The position numbers and the translations under genes were made by a program. From the NCBI GenBank assembly GCA_907165065.1, contig OU015529.1:10053554-10117553 (forward strand): a stretch of 64,000 bases of DNA, in the 5' to 3' direction. Position 1 is the stretch's first letter, and every line of letters starts with the position of its first letter. The DNA is from Caprimulgus europaeus (Eukaryota > Chordata > Aves > Caprimulgiformes > Caprimulgidae). Shown here piece after piece: positions 28,401 through 43,400 of this stretch. The notes under the pieces are model-generated. The model saw only the letters and a list, made by a program, of their open reading frames with translations. It was not told where the DNA came from and searched no databases.

Positions 28401-31400
28401 AAAAGCTCAGAGACATTGATTCAAAACAGGCCTGATCCAAAGCCTGATGAATTAAATGGAAGTTTTTTGTTCACTTCAGTGTGTTTCAGATGTAAATCAA
28501 AAAATAAGATGGAATAAAAGGAAGGCCAGTCTTATTTACCGAACTAGAAATGTTAGATTTTATGCAATTTTTTCAGTTCAGATAGATTTTATATAAGTAC
28601 TGGCACCAGAGGATGAATTGAGGAGGGTGGTTTTTCTGACATTCAAAACCTGATCCTTGCAGAGGGCTCTCATAGCTGTTGCTCCTTGGAAGGCTTGACT
28701 GCAGTGTCTGTGCTGAGCTCTGCTTTGAGAAGAACTGGGAGGTGGTGGGGAAGATTTTGAATTTAATTTTGATTACTTTCAGCACACTGAAATTGCCCAT
28801 CCTAACTTAATTGATAATTAAGAAATATCTTAATAATTTAAAATTATCTCAATAACATATGTTCAGTGATTTGAACACCATGTGCATATGCTTGACAGGT
28901 CTCATAAGAAAATGAGATAGTAATTTTGACTGTGTAGCTCATGAGCTCCCTTGAGTCCTGACTTAACTCATACCCACTTACTGATGGACACTCATTGCTT
29001 GGTGTGCAACCTAGATCTTGTAAGATATGTGGCTGGTGCATCTGGCACCAAAGAGTACCCATGCTTGCAGTGTCAGCAACAATGCATGTGGCATACTCTT
29101 GCACTGCCCTCTTCATCACTGGGGTCCTCCCAGCAGAAAATGGGTAGGATTTGGTAGCTTATTCTTTTGATACCTGTGCTAAAACTGTCTTGGGAATTTA
29201 CAGGGTACTTTTGGCTCTATTAGTCATGTACTTTTTGAAAGCTCTACATTTTTTGGGGAAGATAAATATTGTAGAAACTTTTGTGTAACCTGCTTTAATT
29301 TGATGTAGAAAAAGTACAGACAGAAGGCTGATGCTCTGAAGTTCACCAGTGTGGCTGACAGTTCTCAGATCAAGCATGCCAAGAAAAGCCAGGAACTACA
29401 AAGTGATGTGAGTCCTTGACAATTTGTCTCTTTGCAAGTAGCTTACTCATAATTTGGTCATTCCTGAGATGTGTACATTGAGGTGGTGGTGGAAGAGAAT
29501 GTAGTCATGAAACCTTTCAATATATGACAGTATTGGTTTGTTTGATGAATTCTCTGATTGAATTATATGAACCAGGACAACAACAAAAATCAAACTCCAA
29601 TGGGAATGGAAATATGCAAGTGAGGGTTCTCATAAATTATATCAAAGGCTTTGGGGGGAGTGTCTTCAAGACAGTCTTGTGGGTGGTGCAGGCTGGATTC
29701 AAGAATGACTGAAATGCTCTCACTAGAGCATACCTGAGTATTCCCGAGACATTGATGTAATCTGCAAAAAAATTGATTATCCATGAGGCAGGAAAAGTGA
29801 GGAAGCAAGCTGGAGGGAAAACACACTATTTCCAACTGATCCTCAGGCAGTGCTTCAAAGCAAAGCAAGGTAGACAGTAGCACAGAGATGGATATATATC
29901 CACCCCAGGCTCTGTGTTTCTCTGCACTGAGGGCCCTGTCAGACTACTTAAAGCTATATTAGCCTTGTTAGACCACATGCTCTTCAGCTGTTGCTGTTAA
30001 GGTACTTCTAGCAAAATGATAAAATAGGCATATTTTCCCAAACTGGGTGCCTTCGGAATGCTCCCTGTTTTTCACTGGGGCTAGGTGACTCTGGCAGGTG
30101 GTATTTCAGAACTCCTTGGCAGGACTTAGCTGACAGAAACTCACTTTTAAGTTTCCAAAAGAAAGGGAACCTGTTGTTAAAATTGCTGACCAACTGATTT
30201 TGGAACAGTAGTGTCTTGCCAAGCTTTTTTTTAAATTATTATTTATAATATGTTGTGTCTTGAACTGAGGATACTGTCAACTTCAGCTTCTCAGTTGTTA
30301 TGTAATGAAGCATTTTTGCTTCGTGATTGGTCTTTTTCAGGCAGCTACCATGTTTCCTTTTTTTGCTCCTCTGTGCCAATAAAAATCTGGCACTTATTTG
30401 GGTGGGTGTTGTGTGTCTCAAACATGACACCAGATTGAATCAGAGGAGAACACTGGTCTCCTGACTCTTGTTACTTGTCTGATATGTACTGGACAATGAC
30501 TTTCTGTATGTGTGTTGAAGTCAGAATAGTACCCATAGATTTAGAGCTTTATAGTAGGCAATTTGGTCTTTTTACTTTTTTTGTGGGATGTAAGAAATGT
30601 AATACTTTGTGAAATGGGACATCTTTTCATAGCTTCTTAACAGCTCCTCCAACAGCTTTATGGGCTTCTGAAAGAGAGCAGTTCATTTCTCTGTTGACGT
30701 TGCCCTGGGATATAAAATGGAGATGTTTACTACTTGGATCATAAAAGGTCCTTGGTATTTTAATTTAAAGTTGGAATGTTAGCCCTCACTGGAGTATTAT
30801 GTCAGCAATTACATTTAGGTCACAAATTTTCTCTGCAGATTCAATTGCATACTTTTCTTCACTTCATGCCTAAAATTCACTATTTCTCTGTCTTATTAAA
30901 GACTTTCATCCCACCTAAGAAGTAGCTGCAGTTTAACATTGGATGAAATATATTCTTGCATACATTTTGTACTGAGTATGAATTAATGTCAGCTTTATAG
31001 CCAGTTAAGTAGCTAACTTTAGGAAGGAGAATTAAAGTATCCCAATATGTATGTTGTTTCACAGCCTTCCTGAAATTTAACTATGAGTAATTTGGTCAAC
31101 CGGACTCTGTGGGTCACTTTTAAAATTCAGATTTTTCAATAAAAGTCATGATGCTAAGTACTAACTCACCAAATAAATTAACCCTGACAAATCCTTGAAT
31201 ATATGGTATGTTTTAATCAGTATTCCTTAAACATTAAACATGGGACTACTGCTTATTGACCATACTTTGCTTTTTGTGGACAGGTTGCCTACAGGTCAGG
31301 AAAAGAGCAGTTTCTGCATCAGTACACCATCAGCAAAGATGATCCTGTCTTCATACTGGCCAAAGAAAATGCTGCCAATATCAGTGAGGTACTGTGTGGC

Positions 31401-34400
31401 ACAGAGGCTTGGAGTCCCTCACTCCTGGGAATAGTTACAGCTCCTATTGAAATGTTTGTTCTGTAGGTAAAATTTTAGTTCCTTTTCTGAGAAGGTCCAA
31501 ATGTTTTAGATGTAAAAACTTTATATCTAAACTTAATTATTTGCTCTTAATTAAATACTAGTCATATCTGCTGTTCTGAAGACTTGTCGCTTTTAGAGTT
31601 TGAAGAGTGTATTTTCACATGCTTCCAGATGAGTGGCACATTGACAGTTTCACTGGAACCAGTGAGATAATGGGGTTACAGTGTCCACAGTGTCCACAGT
31701 TACAGTATGTAAGCAAAGACACCAGGATCTGATCCTTAGACATATGGTTGCTGGGCATGGAGTGTACACTGGTCTGGTGTTACTCGAGAGCTTTCACTGT
31801 GACTATAAAACAAATAGAATATCTTGATAGTGATAAAAAGACTGTGTTATTGTCATCTCTTTAGAAACTCTACAAGAGTAGCTGGGAGAAGCAGAAGGAA
31901 AAAGGATTTGTGCTTCGTCTGGATGCTTTGACATTCTTGACAGCTAAAGCAAAGAGGGATCTGGCAAGTGATGTGAGTATGGACTCCATCAGCCTTCTTT
32001 GTTCTTAGAACAGCTGACATTCTGGGTTGCTACCAGAGTGTTGGGGATCTGTCATGTATGTCTTCGTGCCCTGAGCCACCTTCACTCCGTTCGTGCTAAG
32101 GAGCAATGAAGGAGTTGTCTAGGTGATTGGCATTCTGTAATTAGTCAGGTTTGCTCTGAGCAATGCAAAGTTTTTCCCCATATGCTGACTGTGTTTTCCT
32201 ATTCTCATTTTGACCTGAGGGTAAATTTTAGAACTCAAAATGAAGTGGAAATCTGTGAAACATTGTAACTTAGTACATCTATGCCTGGCCAGAAAAATCC
32301 TGAAAGAACCTTCTGACCCGTGTTCTTTAAGAACATTGTTTTTCCTAGAGACAACTAAAAAGAAAAGTTTTCTAACAGCTTTTTGTGAACATATTGTTAT
32401 CGAGAAAGGGATTATTCTTTATAAACACTTAGCAATTTCTAAAGCATTCCAGTTCTCTTTTGCAAATGGACATCTTGCTTCTATCGAGGACACTAAGTAT
32501 GTCACAACACTGACAGACCATTGCTTTACTACTAGCAGAGCTGTCAGTTTGGCAGCTTAGATCATTTACTCATGGTCTATTTTTTTCTTCACAGATTAAA
32601 TATAAGGAAGGTTATGAGAAGATGAAGGGTAAGCTGATTGGAGTAAAAGCTGTGGAGGAAGATTCGCAGATGGCTCATTCCCTTCAAATGTCAAAGTTGC
32701 AGAGTGATCTGGAGTACAAGAAGGCATTTGAGGACACAAAGAATCAGTTCCAGGTCTCCATGGATATGATTAACCTTGTCCATGCCAAAAAGGCTCAGAA
32801 TTTGGCCACAGACAGAGGATACAAGACAGCTCTCCATCACTACACAGCCCTGCCTACTGACATGAAAGTGGCATGGGCCAAGTGGGCCTACGGATTGCAA
32901 AGTGATGTAAGTCCAGAGCTTAATGTATTTCAACACTCTTTCATTCAACCTCTTCTGACACTTAGGGCTGACTTTCTTCAGGTGTTTATGCTTTTAATGC
33001 CATGACATATTTATACACCTAATTTTTCAACTATTAAACAGTTAATATTAAAACAGTAAATATTAACCACTTGTTTGCTCAAGAGGTATATTTAAGGTGT
33101 GTAATGTTTTTGAGGAGGAGTTATAGTCCTGTTTATGAGCATGGCTTCTTCAAATATTAATAAAACACTAGGATTCATGTATGATGTCCTTTTTTTTTTA
33201 CCTAATATACAAGGAGATTAAATAATTTATGGTGATAAAGTTGGTGCTAAAATTCCATATGGAAACCACATGCTCAGCTGTAAGCATCAGATGAACTGTC
33301 TGATACTGTGAGTGGTTACTGTATGTCAGACTTTCCATTCTGAGGTTTTAAGTCAGAACTTTTAAAGGAGACTAACATAGACATGTGTACAGGTCTTGTT
33401 GAGGCTTAGGTGCTGAAACCTTTCTGGCTTCTTTGAGAAACCCAGCTGTAGTGTTTGTATAAGCTTTTGGAAATCAATAAACTCTTGCTAGGAGAGATTT
33501 TGTGAAGAAAGTGAGAAGTACACCTGTACTCTTCCTCCTGAAAGACACATGGAAAAAAACCAAAACAAAATGCTTTCCCTTCTGTACAACAAAAGGACAG
33601 GGATTGGGAAATGCTAAGTATAATTTTCTTATCATTGCAAATAATTAATAATCTTTTCAAACAGTGCACTATATATGATAAAACTGAAATTTTTCCACAT
33701 TAGAGTAAAAATAACAAATGACAGTGAAGTGTTGACTACTTCTAAAAATTACCTTTCAAAGCATATTACACAAGTGCTGGTGAGTCCTGATACTTCTATT
33801 TCATTCTGTAATTTTTTTGCTTTCCTTGCAACTGTGCAATAGTGAATAAAACAAAAGCAGGCACTAATTTGACTTGGGTGTTGTTCCTGAGATGTCTGAA
33901 TCCTTTAATGGCATTTTAAGTGTATGAACACCAACAATAGGACTTTTTTTCTCTTTGTCAGAACCGATACAGAGCAGATTTGAACTGGATGAAAGGAGTT
34001 GGATGGATAGCCACTGGGTCATTAAATGTGGAGCAGGCTAAGAAGGCAGGAGAACTCATTAGTGAGGTGAGATTTCATGACAGCATGTTACAGAATTTGC
34101 TGCATAATGTGTGCAAAATGTCTGTATAAAATTAAAATAATTTCCACTCAAAGGGGAAAGAAAAAGGCATACCACATGAAAGCCCTCAAAACCAGGGATA
34201 GGACTGGTAATTAGAGGGAAACCAGATACCAAACACACACCAGTAGGAGTCCATATAGCCTTTGCAAAAACAAAGTAGGTGACAAATGATATTATGAATA
34301 ATAATGGCAATCAAACAGTGCTCAATTGCTACCCACTAGCCTACCTTTTTAATGAAGCAAAACAGGAGAGATGATGAAAAGATGCAGTCATTGGACCCAG

Positions 34401-37400
34401 AACCTCCTTTGTAACAGATACACTTTCCAATTCCTCCTTTTTCATATATATTCATATTAGCTATTGAAATTAGTATTGATATCTCTGTCTGTAGCTATCT
34501 ATTGACCCAAGTAGTTTTAATCCTTACTTATCCCTATAACCAATATCACTTACAGGAAAAGGTGTACTCTAGAATCCTTTGTGCCAATCCTTCGAAGGAG
34601 GTTCTGGTGGAAATGGTTACAAGGTTCATAGTATTCTGTTTCTGTTATTTTGGAGGAAATCTCACCGGCCAAATCTGCTGCAGTAGGAGACTGAATATTG
34701 TGATTTTTTTAGGTAACCACTGATGAAATAGGAATCATCTGTCCATTCACTCTGAGAATAACAGCATAAACAGTGGTGTAGTGTCTCTAGAAAAATATGG
34801 TCATCCTTTCACATGTGCCTGATTGCTAACACTAATTTTTTCCCATGCAATCATCTACAATGAAGAAGGATGATTTTTTAACGCAATAAACTAGATCCTC
34901 AGGCAGTGTAAAGCAAAGTAGCTTTATAAAAGCTAGTAGAGCAATGTTGGCTGGAATAGTAACTGTGAATCTGTATAGACACACCTTTTTTGATATGATC
35001 GGAGTAAAAACTGCCGAGTAGAAATTTGACCTGTTAGGTTGTTCATCAGAACCTTTTTCTGAGTACTAAATAATTTTAGGTGGTTATGAGCCTCCTCCAT
35101 TCTTACATACACACAGGGGCTTGCCCTTGTAATATTGCTGAAAAGCAACTACCAGAATATAATTTCTAGGAATTTTATGTTGAGATGTTCTAGTCAACTC
35201 TTATTTGTCTCTACAGAGTGAACCACTTTTGTCCCCAGTTAAACTCAGTAACGTTGCTCATTTTTAAAAGATTTATTTCTGAAACCAAAACATGGCTTGT
35301 AAGCTTGTAGCACCTTAGAAGAATTAACATGTTTTACATTGGTGATTTGAGTCGCTAAAGCATCAAGATGTTGCCTCAAATAAACTTCTGTGAATCACGG
35401 CTCATTTTAAAGGAGAAAGACATGCCTTTATACTGAAACACTGAGATATAAACAATTTCCATGAACATGCTTATTGACTTGGGACTTCATCATAAGCATC
35501 AGGAAAATTTAGTAAGCATGATTTGGAGAAGAGATGAGAGTATTGATGGGTATAGGGCAACTCATGCAGGAAGGGAAAATTTTAGTGACCTGGCCATATG
35601 GAAAAAGTGTCATCTTGCCATCAAACAGCCTTCATCTTAAATTATGTATATATAACAAAGTCCCTCAGAAGCTACTATGAGTCCTTTCAAGCAAGCAGAA
35701 TTAAAATCATTATCTAGAAGATATAACATAACAATTAGGCACAGCATTAATCGCTGCACAGATTTGCTATAGATGTTAGGAGGAAACCTAAACCCTGAAA
35801 TAATAACTTTAACGGTTGCCATTATTAACACACTACAATTGTGTATCATTTCTTGCTTAAAGAAACTATAAATAAAAAATAAAGTCAGTCATACTGTATT
35901 TGAAGTAGTCTGAAAAAGATTTTCAAATCCTGAGTCCTGGAGTATTTAGGTAGGCAGAATCTGATTTTGAAATGTTTTCCTTATATTTAGGGAGAAATAC
36001 TTTAATATTAATCGGCAAATGGTTATTGTTAAATTGAAACAAATATTAATCTGAAAGTACCTAGGACATAAAGATGAGGAAAGAGGAATAATAATTATGT
36101 TCACAAATTCACTCTAATCTCCAGCAACCTATGATTTTTCTCTTTCAAATAGCATGAAAGAGCAGCACAAAATTCACAGCTTTGATCTTTTTCTGCTCAA
36201 CAGAAGAAGTACCGTCAGCATCCATATGCTTTGAAGTTTACCAGTATTAAAGACACTCCTGAGATGATCCAGGCTAGAATTAGTTATAACCAGGCTGTGG
36301 ATGTAAGTTATAATGTATATACATTATGATTATAAGAGTGGTATCCTCTTTGAACGACCTGATTGAAGCACTGGCTTTCTCTCTCTTTCTCTGAGATTAT
36401 CCTTGGGAACCATGAAACTTCTGTGTTCTGGTGTGGTGCATCTCACAAAGAGCATGTTTCTAACTTGGAATGAGAAGTCATAGAGATCCCACTGAAATTA
36501 ATGGGAGTTTCATGTAAAAAGGGCTTTCTGTCCATTTTTTTTTCAGAAATTAAATTTAGGAGTAAGACTGACCTTTGACCTTTAGAGACTTTTGGCCTTT
36601 TGAGATTCATTGAAGAAAGGGCACATTTGGGGTTTTTTTCCCCTTTTCAAACATATCTTTCAAATTTCACTTTCTGCATATTCTTTGGAAACAAAATGTA
36701 AGGCAGAATGACAAGGAAGAAAAAATAAATTATTTCAAGCTGTCATCCTGCTGAGAGAGAAATCCAGGAGGGGAAACCTTAAAGGGAAGAATTGAGGCTG
36801 TTTGGTGTTTAAACATGTTTATTTTTAATAGAAGAGCGATTTAAAAATATTGTAGACTTAACTGGGATAATACAGAAGTGAATAATAAGCAAAAGTCACT
36901 CAAAAAAGACAAGTTTCAAACATGAGAGGATGTTTTATTGTGAAAATAGATATTTTTAAAGTGAAGAAGAAGATGAAAGACTTTGTGTAAAACATATGCT
37001 ACTGTAATACTTATAGTGTCTATGCCTTTGGTTTAATTAATAAGATCCAAAAGGCTTACATCTCAGGCAGGATAAATATAAATCATTTTGTTCCACTAAG
37101 CCAAGTCAAAATCAGTTTGCTGCTCTACTTCTTCACACATGGAGTTCTCATTAATTTTCCTCTTAGGGAGCTGCAATACAAGTGGGCCTACTTGCTAAAG
37201 AAAGTGGCAGCAGGGTGAAATGGAGAGGTTCATTCTAATCTAGAGGGTCTGAAACTGTCACACAGAAATAATAGCCTGGGAAAGGCAAGTTGGGTGGTCA
37301 AGACATGGGTCATATCTGAGGACAAAAAAAAATGGTGGCTATCAGTACTTATCTGAAAATTATTGTGTCAATGTAAGAAGAAACTAAACTAGGAAAGAAA

Positions 37401-40400
37401 AATAATGTAAAAGAAGTGAACTCTGCATAGCCATTGTAGGAGAAGTTCTGTTTAACTGCACAGAACTCTTCTTACCTGTCTGGAGACATGTGCAAGTTAC
37501 CTAATCCTGGGCCAACCCTATATTCTTTCTCCAAGAATTGATATGAGTAGCCCACGTAGACACCTGTTTTATGATGAGATCAGTCACCTGAGTTTTTTTT
37601 AGTCTCTTGCCATTGACTGTTCAGCACCCCCTTGCAACTAGCTCTGAAAATAATTTTTGAATAATTGCACAAATAATTACCATCACATTTATTTGCTAAA
37701 AATGAACAACTTTGGAAAGAGGTGTTTGGGGAACTTCAACTCCCCAGATTTCTGAGGAATTTCAAAGTGTTGGTGGACCAATCATGGCTGCACATCCTTA
37801 ATAAATGCTGTTTATTCTCCCTGTCCCTATTCACGTACATTAGAAGTCTTATCAAATTAATATTAAAATATCTGAATTTTCATATACATTGATTTATACA
37901 CTCAAAACTTCAAGGGGTTCCTCTCTAGCATACTCTAGCTGATAGGTGTATCAGCCTCCCAAAGCTTTGTGAATACTTTCTGACTGATACAATTGCCTGT
38001 ATTTATTGATATTGCTGTCACTTTTCTATAGTGTTTGCTTTCCATAAGCTGATTTGTTAATGTTTTTATCTGAACTAGTGATTGAATGTGTAGTGAGTAC
38101 TTGCTACTGAAATTCATCTCTATTTGCAGAGGCTGTATAAGGAGCATGGAGAGAGTGTAAAACATCAGTATACACCAACAACAGATCTTCCTGAAATCCT
38201 TCAGGCCAAATTAAATGCTATGAATATCAGTGAGGTATAAATCTGATCCTTAATATTTTAAAGCAAAGATAAAAAATTGATAGTACTTTGTTATTTGTCC
38301 TACTCAGGAAATCATACTAAGTTTTTTCCCTTTCCCCAGTATATGATCATTCTGTGGTCTAAATTTTTCTGAAGTAGTATAAGAATTCAAACTTCTTATC
38401 AAACTTCTCCTACATTAGAAAGATTAAGAATGAACAAATACATCTTTATAATGGACATTTGTCATGTGATTATTCCCTTTGTGTTAGAATAGAATGAAAC
38501 TAATGTGGTGACATTGCTAGGATAGCAATAATGCTGCAGTGTCAACCCTCTCAACAGCAACCCTGCTTTATTCCTGTTCCATATTTCCTAGATTCGCTAT
38601 AAGGAGTCCTGGGGAAAGATGAAAGACGGTGGCTATCAACTGAAACTAGATGCCATTCCCTTCCAAGCAGCAAAGGCTTCGGGTGAAATCATAAGTGATG
38701 TACGTGAACTTACTGCTGATATTGTCCAGCAGGATATGTCAGTCACTCCAGGCTGTTTCTGCTCTGCTGAGTGACTCTTGATGGAAACAGCATGTCCAGC
38801 CAACTCTACATCTGGGAGACATCTGGCCTTGGTCTAGCTAATTGTACTTTTGGAGGTGCAGACATAATGAAGTAATACTGGTAACTAAGCAAAGGAAGGT
38901 TTGCAAAAGCAAACACTCATTAGTAAAATTGATCAACTTACCTACTGTAGTGACTGGGCAATCATAGGGATTATTCAGGAGCTCTCAGCCACTGTTAGCT
39001 GGAAAAGCTTTGGAAGAGAGAGCTTATTCAGGAAGTTCTACCCTACCTTGGGTGTCCTTTACAGGTTGTAGAGATACACAGATAATTTTGAGTACAGGAG
39101 ACTAGTTCTGACTTTGCTAGAGAGCTGATGGAGAGAGGCTCCTTAGAGGTTGATTCTGAGCACCTGCACCAAGTTCTTGTCTTCCATCACCTGTGTAATA
39201 GCAGATAAATAACCCAAGCTATTTGTAAGTATTCATTGGTTTGGGGTTTTATTTGTGTTTTTTTTTTTCTCTAAATAGGAGAAAATATTAAAATGTTTCC
39301 ACAGGTGAAGTCTTCCTAACATACACTAAAGGTTTTTTCAGATTTATCATCATATTTAGTATAGCCAAAATTTATTGTCCTTAGCTCTCTTTCTGTAATA
39401 TGAAAACTTTTTTATTCAGGTTTTAACAATCTAACTAATACTTACTTCACTTCTAATCATGTTTCTATTCTTATTTCCCTTTAAGCACAAGTATAAGGAG
39501 GCATTTCAGAAAATGAAAGGACAGATGGTTGGCTCATGTGGCCTGGATGGTGATATTCACATTGCTCATTCAGTCCGTGCAGCATCACTACAGAGTGATG
39601 TAAGTAAAAGAAAGAAGATGTTGGCATTTTGGAATTGGTTTCCTAACAGTGAGTAGTTCCTCATGGAAGATGCAGTTAGCTGTGGACTAGCTTACTATTT
39701 AAAACTTAGGGCTTTCTCTCCCACTTGCCAGATATTTTGATACAATCATTATATTTTGAATATATTTTACATTATTTAAAGTAACATTAATTTGGCAATG
39801 AAAGAAGACTGTGCATTCCTGCACAATCCCCTGCTGCATACCATTGTTGCCTAGCATAGAATATTTTACTCTGTAAAAGTATCACTCAGAGGCAGATCTA
39901 ACTGAGAATTAGTAGTGGTCTTTGTTGAGAATTAAATTAAATTTGATAGAGATACAGAGTTATTCAGTGATTATTTTTGATTTACTGTTTTCCTGAATTA
40001 AGGATGAATGAGTTTATGGAATTTCAAGTTGGACTTTTCTGATTGGGGAATGGTTCCCACCTGGTCTTGGGATATACTAAGAATCACATCATTTTTTCAT
40101 TGTCTATAAGAATTGTAACTGTTCAGTGCATATTGAACACTCTGGCAAGATCCAGAAAGCAGTGAAATATTTGTCTGACTATAAGCACATGAATAATCTA
40201 AGAGCTATTTATCTTCTCACCAAAAAGAGTGAGCCCAATTGTGGATATAAATGGGAGAGTGTTCATGGATTTCAGTGAGTGCTGGACTTGTACTGGGATT
40301 CTTGTGGGATATGCTTGGACATACAGGTGACAATAAATGTCTGAAGAATTAATCCATCTGTCAGGTTACTGTAGGTCAGCTTGATGATAATCAATAACTC

Positions 40401-43400
40401 TGGATGTTCATTATCTGGATGAACAGCCTGAACATCTCAAATTTGCACAGTCTGATAGGGAAATGTTATGTGAAAAAAATTCTTTGAGGATTTCTATGGC
40501 TTTCTTTTCCTGGACAGAGACAAGAAGTGGAAAAAAACCACCTAACACTAAAAATAACATTTAAAATTATTAAATTAAACTGGCCAAATCAGTAGAGAAC
40601 AACAAATATTTTGCACAAGGATTTGTACTAATGCTAACATAAATATAACAGTTTGCATTTTATCCTCAGACAGTAGTTTCACGTTTTGCTGTGCTTTCTA
40701 GAAATGCAGTGAATTAAGAATTCATTTATCAGCCTGGTCATTTTATAGATTCAATGTATCCAATTTTAACAAAAATTAAAATTATAAATAATATCTCACC
40801 TTAATTGAGTATAATGTAGATGACTGCTACTTTGATGGAGAATAGGCTGCCAGATATTCTAATTATAAATATTGATCATTCACAGTATAGTTAAAGAATT
40901 TAGGGAATGTACTTTTAAAAAGAATAATTTATACTGGAAATTGGAAGAAATACGGAGAATGTCAAAACCTGAATTCTTCTTACCATGTTGTGACATCTGT
41001 GTCATCTGTTTTTAATTTGATAGGTGAAATATAAGCAAGGTTTTGAGAATACAAAGACTCACTTCCACCTGCCACTGGATATGATAAACTTGGTACATGC
41101 CAGGAAAGCCCAGTCTTTGGTCAGTGAGCAGGAATACAGACAGCTGCTCCACCAGTACACTTCTTTGACTGATGATGTGAGATTGCGGTGTGCCAAGAAT
41201 GCATACAAACTACAGAGTGAGGTAACTGCAGAACATCCCAGCAATATTTCCCTGTTGGGTCTAATACGAGATAGTTTTGTTCCAAATGATGACAGCTGAC
41301 TGCATGAATTTGAGCAGCAGCTGAGGGATAAACAATGGCTGTTCCCCCTTGATAACATTCAGAAATGAGACTTTTATCTTGTTGGGCAGTTGTACAACAT
41401 GTGTGATCACACTATACTGAGAGATAAAGTATAGTAGTCTTTGATGATTGAGCAGAGAAGTGTTTGCAAGTGGGTATGGTTGCAGTGTTGGTAAAATACT
41501 CGTTTTAAGGTCTTGCCAACCATGCAAACTGTTTACCAACTGGTGTCTGAGTTGGTTTGCATCCTGGTGAAATTCATGTGTACTTCCACAAGAAAGATGC
41601 CTAGTGTTAAAAATCTGATTTGTAAACTTGACTTTGTCAAATTTGTATTTGACTTGTAAACTCTGGCCCAAGACATAATAATTTAAATTCTGAGAAGGAT
41701 GAGTTAACTCCCTATGTAATCTTGAGTAAAATTAACTGGATAATGCCTTACAAATTCAAAGTAAGGCTGTGTCTGTAGGCACAGCCTTAAGCAAAGGACT
41801 TTTAATAGATTATGTTGCCTCTGGAGACCTCAGGAGGGGCTGTATCTTGAAAACAAGTCTGGCCCCTAAATGCTACTCTATACCAGTTTAATACTTTAGG
41901 CCAATAGTCTTAAAGATGGCAGACTGTGCTCAAGCAAGTGTAAACATTAGATGCTAGTTGTGCTGCCCTAACTCAAGTGAAAATACATGTAATCAGAGAT
42001 TCTGAAGCACGTTTCATCCATGCCTCTCTTCTAAATTGGAAGTGAAATGCTGGTTGCCAGCAACGTGTCTCAGAGTGCATAATTCAATTCTCTTACCAGC
42101 TGGTGCTAATAGCTGGCAAGGGGTGAGGACCAAGCTCTAGCATTGTCCTCTCCAACCTTCTGACTCAAAAAGGGTATTTCCTGTACACAGTACTGTGATG
42201 CCTTTGAGTCCTTGAGATTAGCACTGGGCAAACATGGACAGAAGAGGAGCTGGTTCTGTTCCATTTCCACTTTAAGTGGTTGGCTGAACCAGAACACCCT
42301 TTAACTAAAGCTTGTTCTTCCCTCAGTAAGCAGGAGCAGTCTCCACATACCCATCAAGCAGGCAAATCTGTGCTTTACTAGTTGTTTGGTCTTTATAACT
42401 CTTTTGAAGCAGAAAATAAGATGATCCTTCTCCTCCTTTTCACTCTTCTTATCATCAAATAAGATAATACTTGTAATGTACCTCCCAGTAACTTATTGGT
42501 AACTTTTGGAAGAATAATATTTACAATGAGTCATTGCTGCATGTGGTGATCCAGAAAATATTTTAACAAAGTCTGTATAGTGGCTTAGTGCTATTTTTCC
42601 TTAGTGTTCCCTGGTTATATTATGACCTTTCAGAATTGTTTAAAAGCAAGGCTATTTTGTCTGCAGTTCCACTTATTAAAAAGTTACCAGTTTTTATTTA
42701 AAAATATTTTCATGCCCTTTTCTAAACTGGTCTTATTTTTTATATAATATGTAACTGTGATTTATGTATTGTATATGAAGAAAATCAATGTATCTAGTAA
42801 AAGTTTTTTCGAGGTTACAAATGGAAGTTAGGAGCCTGGGTATCATCTGGTGTTCATGAGGCTTAGTACTCCTGGGAATCTTGCCTCTGTCCTGTAGATC
42901 TGTCAGTGCTGTATGCACAAGGACACATACATAAACACAAGAATGTAGGGTAAATGTATATGAACTCTCTGTGGTAGATAATAATTTTAATAGATTTATT
43001 TGAATACCATTATTGTGTATTTTTGGATGAATAAATATAGGGCATCTCAAATGCAAACTTGTAACTACTTCTGCTTGGTTTTCCTTAGAATTTATACCGG
43101 TCTGACATGAACTTTATGCGAGGAGTTGGATGTATTACTCCAGGGGCCCTCGAGATTGAAGGAAAGAAGAAAGCTTCTGAACTCATCAGCGAGGTAACAA
43201 AAGAGGGTTTTGATTTCTCCACTACAAACAAGAATTTGCCAGATGTCCTTCTATTAAACTGGGCTGGCAAAGTGACTCACTGGATAATGCTAGGCTCCCT
43301 CCCCTTGCGTTTGATCATTCCATTCGTGTCCTAACTGCAGATGGGTGAACCTGATGGAGTTGAAGGTTTTGCAGACTTTGCTGACTGTTTTTGCAAATGT

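Noticed and set aside
41261..41671. 136-codon open frame on the - strand in NRAP intron 30
   Set aside because: No recognisable motif, no neighbouring exons, and it overlaps the end of exon 30's intron boundary; consistent with chance.
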